Positions 1-4,986 of a stretch of DNA of 7,196 bases are shown here, piece after piece. Where the stretch lies: assembly GCA_910579925.1 (NCBI GenBank), contig CAJTVY010000081.1, positions 1 to 7,196 on the forward strand, in the 5' to 3' direction. Position 1 is the first letter of the stretch, and each line of letters opens with the position of its first letter. The position numbers and the translations under genes are program-made. This DNA comes from an uncultured Dorea sp. Its GTDB lineage: Bacteria; Bacillota; Clostridia; Lachnospirales; Lachnospiraceae. The notes below the pieces were generated by a model. It did no database searches and was not told the origin of the DNA. It saw only the letters and a list, made by a program, of their open reading frames with translations.

Positions 1-360
1 CTTTTTTATATAGAAGAGACTGGGATTGAGACGATTCACAGGCGGAAGATGGAACTGACACAGTATTTTCTGGAACGGGTTTCGGAATACCCGCATATTC
101 GTATTGTGGGAAAACAGGGAATCCGGGACCGGGTTGCGGTGGTTTCCCTGGACTTTCTGAAAAAGGACAATGGGATCATTGCATTTGAACTGGAACAGGA
201 ATATGGGATTATGACGAGAGTCGGACTTCATTGCGCACCGATGGCCCATCATACCCTTGGCACCTTTCCACAGGGGACGGTACGGTTTGCCTTCGGCATG
301 GAGAACAGTGTGGAAGAGATTGATCGGTGCCTTGAGGGAATCAGGGAGGTTTTATTTTAG
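1..360 (+). CDS. Cysteine desulfurase / class V aminotransferase family protein, C-terminal part (5' truncated by window)
   Basis: The reading frame is open from base 1, so this is the last 119 residues of a longer gene; the ATG at 49 is internal. The visible part is the C-terminal small domain of a fold-type I PLP enzyme that takes sulfur (or selenium) from cysteine as a persulfide. The diagnostic segment is GLHCAPMAHHTLGT (codons about 223-264), in which the Cys at 232-234 is the expected persulfide-forming catalytic residue. It is followed by GTVRFAFGMENSVEEID, the usual ending of the SufS/Csd-like 'EF2568-type' subgroup. The PLP-lysine lies outside the window and cannot be checked. It sits 143 bases upstream of a double-cubane reductase gene and in the same direction as a DUF3343 putative sulfur/selenium carrier, which suggests sulfur delivery to this locus. 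The family is clear; the exact acceptor is inferred. No GC-rich terminator follows it. Confidence 0.9.
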   Translation, partial: LFYIEETGIETIHRRKMELTQYFLERVSEYPHIRIVGKQGIRDRVAVVSLDFLKKDNGIIAFELEQEYGIMTRVGLHCAPMAHHTLGTFPQGTVRFAFGMENSVEEIDRCLEGIREVLF

Positions 361-370
361 CAGAAGCTTA

Positions 371-399
371 TAGATAAAATCAATAAATTTATGTAATAT
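371..399 (+). promoter_or_regulatory. Weak candidate promoter for the double-cubane operon
   Basis: TAGATA (371-376), 17 bases, then TAATAT (394-399) matches the vegetative -35/-10 pattern only partly (about 4 of 6 at each box). TATGAT at 399-404 is a better -10 but has no suitably spaced -35. The 361-410 stretch is very AT-rich compared with its surroundings, as promoter regions here tend to be. Downstream, CAATGG (411-416) can pair with CCATTG (433-438) across a 16-base loop, a minor hairpin in the leader. The alternative is read-through from the cysteine desulfurase gene, since no clear terminator separates them. Confidence 0.3.
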
Positions 400-503
400 A
401 TGATAAAAAACAATGGGAATTCCATCATGAATCCATTGCCCGGATCAGTCAGACGTGTTACGGTTATTCTATCAGTATTAGAGATACAAAGGAGGATTTA
501 TTT

Positions 504-1778
504 ATGGCTGATTATCGCAAGATGTGGGAAGAACTGGGGATGGATCTGGAGACCCACGACCAGTTATGTGCGGTTCTTCCGCAGGCGTTCGGAGATGTGT
601 ACCTGTCACAGGAGAACCGTCCGGAGGGGATGGACTATTATAATATGGTGGTAGCGGATATCCACGGAATCCGGCCGGCGGAACTGATCGAGCATCAGAA
701 GAAGGGCGGCAAAGTGTTCGGGACATTCTGCGTCTATGTGCCCGATGAGATTGTATTTGCGGCAGACGCAATTGCCACAGGGTTATGCGGCGGGTCTCAG
801 TTCTGGGTTCCGGGCGGGGAGAAGGTGCTTCCGACTAATACCTGCCCTCTGATCAAGGCTTCTGTAGGCGCAAGGCTTGACCGCACCTGCCCCTTCTTCA
901 GAATTGCCGATATGTATGTGGGTGAGACGACCTGTGACGGCAAGAAGAAGGCGTGGGAGATCTTAGGCGAGGATGTGCCGATCCACATCATGGATCTTCC
1001 GCAGATGAAGCGGGCCAAGGACGTAAAGGCATGGGCAGAAGAGATCGAGACGTTTAAGACTGCCGTAGAAGAATTTACCGGCAACCAGATTACTGCAAAG
1101 AAGCTTTCGGACAGCATCCGGTTAATCAACGGCAAGAGGAAGGCGTTAGAGCGTCTGTACGAACTGCGGAAGAATGAGAATCTGCCCATCAGCGGATGCG
1201 ACGCTCTGTTGATCTCACAGATTGCATTCTACGATGATCCGGGAAGATTTACAAAGATGACCAACGCATTGTGTGATGAACTTGATCAGCGGGTGAAAGA
1301 CAATGTCAGCGTGGTTCCGGCAGGAACGAAGCGGATCCTTCTGACGGGAACGCCCCTTGCGATCCCGAACTGGAAACTCCATAACATCGTTGAGACAAGC
1401 GGCGGCGCAGTTGTCTGTGAGGAGATGTGTACAGGTACGCGTTACTTTGAACATCTGGTGGATGAGACAAAGACAGAAGTTTCTGATCAGATTAGGGCTC
1501 TCGCAGAGAGATACATGAATATTAACTGTGCCTGCTTCACGCCAAATACCGGAAGAATCGACGATATCCTGCGTCTTGCGAAGGAATATAAAGCGGACGG
1601 CATCATTGATGTAAATCTGAAGTTCTGTAATCTGTACGATACAGAAGGTTATCTGGTAGAACGTGCCCTGAAAGATGCGGGAATCCCGGTACTTGGAATC
1701 GAGACCGATTATACGGACAGTGATGCACAGCAGTTACGCACCAGGGTAAGCGCATTTATTGAAATGCTGAACAATTAA
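504..1778 (+). CDS. Double-cubane-cluster-type anaerobic reductase (2-hydroxyacyl-CoA dehydratase superfamily, HgdB/BcrC-like)
   Basis: This 424-residue protein belongs to the FldB/FldC dehydratase superfamily. In characterised double-cubane proteins a homodimer carries an [Fe8S9] cluster and receives low-potential electrons from an ATP-hydrolysing activase; they reduce small molecules such as acetylene in vitro, and the natural substrate is unknown. The family pattern is visible: GTFCVYVPDEIVFAAD (residues about 73-88), NTCPLIKAS (112-120), RTCPFF (127-132), ETTCDGKKK (141-149), CEEMCTGTRYFE (305-316), NCACFTPN (341-348) and LKFCNLYDTEGY (372-383). Cys76, 114, 144, 305, 344 and 375 are the best cluster-ligand candidates, my assignment by pattern only. 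Only one dehydratase-type subunit is encoded, with a partner activase at 2125. That favours the double-cubane class over true hydroxyacyl-CoA dehydratases, which need two different subunits. AGGAGG at 490-495 sets the ATG start. The enzyme should be cytoplasmic and oxygen-sensitive. Confidence 0.88.
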   Translation: MADYRKMWEELGMDLETHDQLCAVLPQAFGDVYLSQENRPEGMDYYNMVVADIHGIRPAELIEHQKKGGKVFGTFCVYVPDEIVFAADAIATGLCGGSQFWVPGGEKVLPTNTCPLIKASVGARLDRTCPFFRIADMYVGETTCDGKKKAWEILGEDVPIHIMDLPQMKRAKDVKAWAEEIETFKTAVEEFTGNQITAKKLSDSIRLINGKRKALERLYELRKNENLPISGCDALLISQIAFYDDPGRFTKMTNALCDELDQRVKDNVSVVPAGTKRILLTGTPLAIPNWKLHNIVETSGGAVVCEEMCTGTRYFEHLVDETKTEVSDQIRALAERYMNINCACFTPNTGRIDDILRLAKEYKADGIIDVNLKFCNLYDTEGYLVERALKDAGIPVLGIETDYTDSDAQQLRTRVSAFIEMLNN

Positions 1779-1793
1779 GAAGGAAGTTTACAT

Positions 1794-2054
1794 ATGCCAG
1801 AGATACAGCATTATGTTTTATTTCCCAATCATGATAATGCAATGCGTCTGCATAGGGAACTAAAGGTTCTGGGGGTGAGGGCGGTAATTGCGCCCACGCC
1901 CCGGGCTGCCAGTAAGTGCTGCGGAGTATCCCTTCTGGTGAAGGAGGAGGATCTGGGAGCAATTAAGTCCTGTGTAGAAGAACACGGGATTGAGATACTT
2001 ACGATTGCAGAGATTGAGCGGGATGTGAACCCGAAAAGGGACAGATATTGTTAG
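1794..2054 (+). CDS. DUF3343 domain protein (putative Se/S carrier-like)
   Basis: This is a small cytoplasmic protein of 86 residues, within the normal DUF3343 size. The N-terminal pattern HYVLFPNHDNAMRLHREL (residues 6-23) and the core APTPRAASKCCGVSLLV (33-49) are typical: a short ferredoxin-like alpha/beta fold with a conserved Cys after the PTPR segment. The family often lies beside selenium or sulfur-transfer genes and is proposed to carry Se or S, but no reaction is established. Here there is a vicinal pair, Cys42-Cys43, plus Cys60 and a C-terminal Cys86 (ending DRYC). It starts 15 bases after the reductase stop, with a GAAGGAAG-type ribosome site, so it is clearly translated from the same message. 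Its position between a reductase and its activase, downstream of a cysteine desulfurase, suggests a role in sulfur handling for the iron-sulfur enzymes. That role is inference. Confidence 0.85.
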   Translation: MPEIQHYVLFPNHDNAMRLHRELKVLGVRAVIAPTPRAASKCCGVSLLVKEEDLGAIKSCVEEHGIEILTIAEIERDVNPKRDRYC

Positions 2055-2056
2055 AG

Positions 2057-2095
2057 ACTGTAGATCGCCTGGAGGCAGGCTGTCTGCAGTTTCTT
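2057..2095 (+). terminator. Hairpin plus short T-tract between DUF3343 gene and activase (attenuator or partial terminator)
   Basis: Three bases after the DUF3343 stop codon, 2057-2071 pairs with 2076-2090 around the four-base loop GAGG. Fourteen of 15 positions pair, including two G-U wobbles, with one C/T mismatch (2066/2081). The upper stem GCCTG/CAGGC is fully paired. TTTCTT (2090-2095) follows at once, as in intrinsic terminators, although the T-tract is short and interrupted. Because the activase gene starts only 30 bases later, the hairpin probably allows partial read-through or protects the upstream message rather than ending the operon. No separate promoter is obvious between the hairpin and 2125. 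Confidence 0.6.
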
Positions 2096-2124
2096 AACAG
2101 TTCCTTAGATTTGAGGTAAATGAC

Positions 2125-2886
2125 ATGAATTATATAGGGATTGATATTGGCTCCACGGCATCTAAGGTCGCGGCAGTCGGAGACAAGGAATTAGAGTTCG
2201 TTCTTCCTACAGGATGGAGCAGCAAGGAAACAACCCAGACAATTAAGGAAAAACTACTTGAGAAGGGCATTGACGTCCTTGCGGAGGATACGAAGGTGGT
2301 GGCCACCGGATATGGAAGAGTGGCTGTTGATTTCGCAGACCATGTGATCACGGAGATTACCTGCCATGCAAGAGGCGGACGGGAGATGGCGGGAGACGAC
2401 TGTACTATTATTGACGTAGGCGGACAGGATACGAAGGTTATCCTGGTACACAACGGCATGGTTCAGGATTTTCTCATGAATGATAAGTGTTCCGCCGGAA
2501 CGGGAAAGTTCTTGGAGATTATGGCAAACCGGCTGGGGGTTACGCTTAAGGAATTGTTCGATATGGCTTGCGCCGGATGCGTCCTTCCGATCAGTTCTTT
2601 GTGTACAGTGTTTGCGGAATCCGAGGTGATCAATTACATCGGGGAAGGAAGAAAGCGGGAAGACATTGCGGCAGGGGTGGTGGATTCTGTTGCTGCGAAG
2701 GTGGCGCAGTTAAGCCAGAGGAAGAATCTTTCGAAAAGGATTATTCTGACGGGAGGCTTAAGCGAGAGTCAGTATTTTACGAAAATATTATCCGAAAAGA
2801 TCGGACAGACGGTGGAGCCGACAGAGCGGGGCAGATACGCCGGGGCAATCGGCGCCGCGCTGCTTGCAAAAGAAAAAAATAAATAA
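2125..2886 (+). CDS. Acyl-CoA dehydratase activase / double-cubane reductase activator (BadF/BadG/BcrA/BcrD ATPase family, HgdC-like)
   Basis: This 253-residue ASKHA-fold ATPase, about the usual HgdC length, forms a homodimer with one [4Fe-4S] cluster at its interface. It drives electrons into the partner cluster by ATP hydrolysis. Visible elements are YIGIDIGSTASKVAAV (residues 3-18, phosphate 1 loop), IIDVGGQDTKVI (95-106, phosphate 2), NDKCSAGTGKFLE (119-131), SSLCTVFAESEVI (157-169), LTGGLSES (208-215, adenosine site) and YAGAIGAALLA (238-248). Cys122 and Cys160 match the two bridging cluster ligands known in HgdC. The start has GAGGT at 2113-2117, a good spacing from the ATG. The only candidate partner in the window is the reductase at 504-1778. 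It is separated from the DUF3343 gene by 70 bases containing a terminator-like hairpin, so it may be made at lower level than the reductase, as would suit a catalytic activator. Confidence 0.93.
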   Translation: MNYIGIDIGSTASKVAAVGDKELEFVLPTGWSSKETTQTIKEKLLEKGIDVLAEDTKVVATGYGRVAVDFADHVITEITCHARGGREMAGDDCTIIDVGGQDTKVILVHNGMVQDFLMNDKCSAGTGKFLEIMANRLGVTLKELFDMACAGCVLPISSLCTVFAESEVINYIGEGRKREDIAAGVVDSVAAKVAQLSQRKNLSKRIILTGGLSESQYFTKILSEKIGQTVEPTERGRYAGAIGAALLAKEKNK

Positions 2887-2893
2887 AATTTTT

Positions 2894-2920
2894 TGAATGG
2901 TTTTCCACTCCTGGGTCGTA
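2894..2920 (+). promoter_or_regulatory. Candidate ECF-type promoter for the secreted protein / sigma / anti-sigma operon
   Basis: TGAATG (2894-2899), 17 bases, then CGTA (2917-2920) resembles Bacillus-type ECF promoters (TGAAAC, 16-17 bases, CGTC), though the -35 box lacks the AAC. The immediately following TATTAT (2919-2924) could instead be a vegetative -10, but no suitably spaced TTGACA-like box precedes it. Either reading places the transcript start near 2927-2931, leaving about 60 bases before the ATG at 2988. An ECF promoter here would make the operon autoregulated by its own sigma factor, which is common but unproven here. Confidence 0.35.
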
Positions 2921-2976
2921 TTATAAGTAGAGGTCAGTAATGATCCGGGAGAACATGATAAAAAGAGTAGTAGAAT

Positions 2977-2981
2977 GGAGG
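2977..2981 (+). promoter_or_regulatory. Ribosome binding site that favours the 2988 start
   Basis: GGAGG at 2977-2981 lies six bases before the ATG at 2988. An in-frame ATG at 2940 also has a possible site (GAGGT, 2930-2934). That site would lie at the very 5' end of a transcript begun at the candidate promoter, and the longer product would put 16 charged residues before the signal peptide. The 2988 start is preferred. Confidence 0.65.
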
Positions 2982-2987
2982 AAGAAC

Positions 2988-3446
2988 ATGAAGAAAATTG
3001 TAACAATTGCCCTGGTTTTTGTGTTGGCTCTTTCCCTTGGCGGAATTGTGGCATTTGCGGAGAAACCGATAGAAGCCCGTTGCTTCTACGGTGGAAGCGG
3101 CAGTGGGTTCTGTAATTATCAGAATGTGAACTGTCCTGTTACAAATGGATGTCCAACGAATTTCTGTGGTAACTACGGAACGAGCGCCAACATCTCCGGG
3201 TATGTATCCGAGAGACCTGTGGTAACTCAGACACCAAGTTATTCCGGCGGTGGTCAGAGCTATTCCGGCGGCAGCCAGAGTTACCAGGGAAGCCAGACAA
3301 CAACCACAACGACAGCAGGATGGAGCGGCAGTCAGGGCTATGGGTATGTGGATAACAATGGCGACGGATATTGCGACAACTGGTCATCCGGCGGCGGTTA
3401 CGGCGGTCATCACGGCGGCGGTCATGGCGGCAGACACCACAGATAA
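2988..3446 (+). CDS. Small secreted Gly/Ser/His/Cys-rich protein with EF-hand-like loop
   Basis: I do not recognise a named family. From the ATG at 2988 the product is 152 residues with a clear Sec signal peptide: basic MKK, hydrophobic residues 4-21, and AFA before a likely cut after Ala24. The mature protein has five Cys in its first part (32, 42, 49, 55, 60), suggesting a small disulfide-bonded unit. Next come short SYSGGxQ repeats (84-103), a run of six Thr (104-109), the loop VDNNGDGYCDN (121-131) and the tail GGHHGGGHGGRHHR (139-152). The loop has Asp122, Asn124, Asp126 and Asp130 spaced as in a calcium-binding EF-hand loop but no flanking helices are evident. The tail could bind transition metals. 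It lies 16 bases before a sigma factor gene and probably in the same operon, which suggests it is a target or a sensed partner of that regulator. Function is unknown. Confidence 0.8.
   Translation: MKKIVTIALVFVLALSLGGIVAFAEKPIEARCFYGGSGSGFCNYQNVNCPVTNGCPTNFCGNYGTSANISGYVSERPVVTQTPSYSGGGQSYSGGSQSYQGSQTTTTTTAGWSGSQGYGYVDNNGDGYCDNWSSGGGYGGHHGGGHGGRHHR
3237..3296 (+). repeat. Three short tandem coding repeats (SYSGGxQ)
   Basis: Units at 3237-3257, 3258-3278 (21 bases each) and 3279-3296 (18 bases, one codon shorter) encode SYSGGGQ, SYSGGSQ and SYQGSQ. The first two units are nearly identical at DNA level. They form a flexible low-complexity linker in the secreted protein and could vary in number between strains. 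Confidence 0.75.
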
Positions 3447-3451
3447 GAGAT

Positions 3452-3465
3452 GAGGTTCTATTGTG
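3452..3465 (+). promoter_or_regulatory. Ribosome binding site and GTG start of the sigma factor gene
   Basis: GAGGT (3452-3456) lies six bases before the GTG at 3463-3465. No in-frame ATG is present at a sensible place, and the protein from GTG begins just before the conserved sigma region 2, so GTG is the likely start. Confidence 0.65.
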
Positions 3466-3942
3466 CGGAGCGAACAGGAGGTAAACAGGGCGTTGGAGCA
3501 GTATGCGGACACGATCCAGCGTCTCTGTATGATACATCTGAAGAATTATCATGATACCGAGGACATATTTCAGACAGTGTTTTTGAAGTATGTCCTAAGT
3601 TCCGTTGTATTTGAAAATGCTGAACATGAAAAAGCGTGGTTCATTCGGGTGACGCTAAATGCCTGTAAGGATCTGCTCAAAAGCTTTTTTCACAGTCATA
3701 CCGTTCCGTTAGAGGAGTGGACGGGGCAGATGGAGGACCAGGTGCCAGAGCACAGTGAAGTGCTGGCAGCGGTCCTTTCTTTGCCTGTAAAGTACAGGAA
3801 TGTGGTATATCTGCACTATTATGAGGATTACTCTGCGGCTGAGATCGGACGTATTCTGGGAAAGAACGTGAATACGGTCTATACGCTTCTGACACGTTCG
3901 AAACGGCTGCTGAAAGAGAAGCTGGGAGGTGAGGGATATTGA
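3463..3942 (+). CDS. ECF-type RNA polymerase sigma factor (sigma-70 family)
   Basis: This 159-residue protein has the two-domain layout of extracytoplasmic-function sigma factors. Region 2 covers about residues 10-76, with HDTEDIFQTVFLKYV (30-44) for core binding and EKAWFIRVTLNACKDLLKS (56-74) for -10 recognition. After a short linker, region 4 runs from about 98 to 153, with LPVKYRNVVYLHYYEDYSAAEIGRILG (107-133) and the recognition helix NVNTVYTLLTRSKRLLKEKL (135-154) for the -35 element. No extra C-terminal domain is present. It begins with GTG and its stop codon overlaps the start of an RsgI-like anti-sigma gene, so the two are translationally coupled and presumably bind each other. The secreted-protein gene lies 16 bases upstream and is the closest probable target. 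The stimulus and regulon are unknown. Confidence in the family is high; the subgroup is not assigned. Confidence 0.92.
   Translation: MRSEQEVNRALEQYADTIQRLCMIHLKNYHDTEDIFQTVFLKYVLSSVVFENAEHEKAWFIRVTLNACKDLLKSFFHSHTVPLEEWTGQMEDQVPEHSEVLAAVLSLPVKYRNVVYLHYYEDYSAAEIGRILGKNVNTVYTLLTRSKRLLKEKLGGEGY
3927..3942 (+). promoter_or_regulatory. Ribosome binding site and TTGA start/stop overlap of the anti-sigma gene
   Basis: AGGTGA (3927-3932) lies six bases before the TTG at 3939. The TTG start and the sigma gene TGA stop share TTGA (3939-3942). The strong Shine-Dalgarno match and the overlap support the rare TTG as the true start and suggest coupled synthesis of the sigma/anti-sigma pair. Confidence 0.7.
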
Positions 3943-4859
3943 GTGACAGACGGCTTAGGGAAGCATTTGACAGCGTCCATGCAGATGAACAGATCAAAAG
4001 GCACACGCGAGAATTTCTTGCCAGGAAGACGGTCGGGTACAGAAAGAAAACGGCATTTCCTTACTGGCGGCTGGCGGCGGCCATGGCCTGCCTGTTGTTT
4101 ATTCTGATGGGAAGCAGCGGCTATTTCCTGTTCTTTATACCAGTATCTTCGATCAGCGTGGATGTGAATCCCTCTGTGGAACTTGGCGTGAACAGGTTCG
4201 ATCGTGTTGTTACGGTTGATACTTATAATGATGACGGACAGGATCTTATGTCTTCTTTGAATGTCCGTTTCATGGATTATCGGGATGCACTGGATAAGAT
4301 TCTGGATCTGGAGAGAAGGGAGGCTTATCTGGCAGAGGATACCTGTATTGCCATTGCGGTATCCGGGGCAGAGGGAAAGCAGAGGGAGATGCTGTCATGT
4401 CTCCATACATGCGCCTCTTCTTATGGAAGCGTTCATTGCTCTTCGGGAAGTCACGGAGAGGCAAAGGCGGCCCATGAGGCGGGAATGACTCTTGGAAGAT
4501 ACCAGGCTTTTCTCGAGTTACAGGCGTTAGATCCGTCTGTGACGCCGCAGGATGTCAAGGGGCTTACGATGAACCAGATCTGGGAATGGATTGAGGAACT
4601 GGCGGGAAATACAGAGAATTTTGTGCAGAACGGAAATGCATTACACAATGGGAACGGGCATGGGTGCGGAAGGCATCATGGAACTGCGTCGTCAGATCCC
4701 TACACAACCCAGGACAGCAGCGGGATACAGAATGAAGGTGAGACGGATATGTATCGCGGAGAATCTGTACAGGACGGGGCAGACTCACAGGACGAATCTG
4801 CAACGCAGAATGAAGGCGCATGCCGGCAGAATGGTCATCACGGAGGCCATGGCCATTAA
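3939..4859 (+). CDS. RsgI-family membrane anti-sigma factor with His/Gly-rich C-terminal tail
   Basis: This 306-residue single-pass protein would hold the adjacent sigma factor inactive at the membrane. Residues 1-42 are cytoplasmic and basic (sigma-binding part), about 44-68 form one membrane helix, and the rest is extracellular. Directly outside lies SISVDVNPSVELGVNRFDRVV (71-91), the hallmark of the RsgI periplasmic domain. Asn77-Pro78 corresponds to the bond that self-cleaves in characterised Clostridium RsgI proteins. A later conserved block, HEAGMTLGRYQAFLELQALDPSVTPQDVKGLTMNQIWEWI (179-218), is familiar from RsgI-like proteins of gut Clostridia. Between them is a Cys/His cluster (Cys154, His156, Cys158, His166, Cys167, His172). 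From about 225 the sequence becomes low-complexity (Asn, Gln, Asp, Glu, Ser) with GNGHGCGRHHG (238-248) and a terminal NGHHGGHGH (298-306). It has no carbohydrate-binding module, unlike the cellulosome RsgI proteins. Metal sensing is my inference from the tails. Confidence 0.85.
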   Translation: MSDRRLREAFDSVHADEQIKRHTREFLARKTVGYRKKTAFPYWRLAAAMACLLFILMGSSGYFLFFIPVSSISVDVNPSVELGVNRFDRVVTVDTYNDDGQDLMSSLNVRFMDYRDALDKILDLERREAYLAEDTCIAIAVSGAEGKQREMLSCLHTCASSYGSVHCSSGSHGEAKAAHEAGMTLGRYQAFLELQALDPSVTPQDVKGLTMNQIWEWIEELAGNTENFVQNGNALHNGNGHGCGRHHGTASSDPYTTQDSSGIQNEGETDMYRGESVQDGADSQDESATQNEGACRQNGHHGGHGH

Positions 4860-4927
4860 GGTGATCATATGCCGATAGGACTGCATAGAGAAAAATGTGA
4901 AAAACAACGATAATTATTAAAAAACTG

Positions 4928-4955
4928 TAGACAATTTATGCATATATGATAAGAT
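4928..4955 (+). promoter_or_regulatory. Vegetative-type promoter of hppA
   Basis: TAGACA (4928-4933) is one base off TTGACA. Sixteen bases later comes TAAGAT (4950-4955), preceded by TGA as in an extended -10. The start point would be near 4962, giving a leader of about 25 bases with GGGAGG at 4974-4979 before the ATG at 4987. The surrounding 4900-4970 stretch is AT-rich. I found no GC-rich terminator in 4860-4925, so read-through from the anti-sigma gene cannot be excluded. Confidence 0.6.
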
Positions 4956-4986
4956 AGAAGTAAATAAGTCTATGGGAGGATGAATT

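Noticed and set aside
400..654. Open frame on the + strand overlapping the start of the double-cubane reductase
   Set aside because: No ribosome site, no recognisable protein pattern, and its second half lies out of frame inside a clearly real gene.
504..1778. True 2-hydroxyacyl-CoA dehydratase (HgdAB, FldBC or similar)
   Set aside because: Those enzymes need two different dehydratase subunits and usually a CoA-transferase; only one such gene is present and no CoA-transferase is seen. The double-cubane class fits better.
2940..2987. Longer version of the secreted protein starting at ATG 2940
   Set aside because: It has a possible ribosome site (GAGGT 2930-2934), but it adds 16 charged residues before a textbook MKK signal peptide and leaves almost no leader after the candidate promoter. 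The 2988 ATG has GGAGG at ideal spacing.
3385..3440. GGC/CAT-rich stretch as a DNA repeat array
   Set aside because: The periodicity follows from Gly and His codons in the tail of the secreted protein; there is no constant spacer or repeat unit.
4845..4854. Perfect palindrome GGCCATGGCC at the end of the anti-sigma gene
   Set aside because: It comes from Gly-His codons (GGC CAT GGC CAT), is too tight to form a hairpin alone, and is not followed by a T-run.
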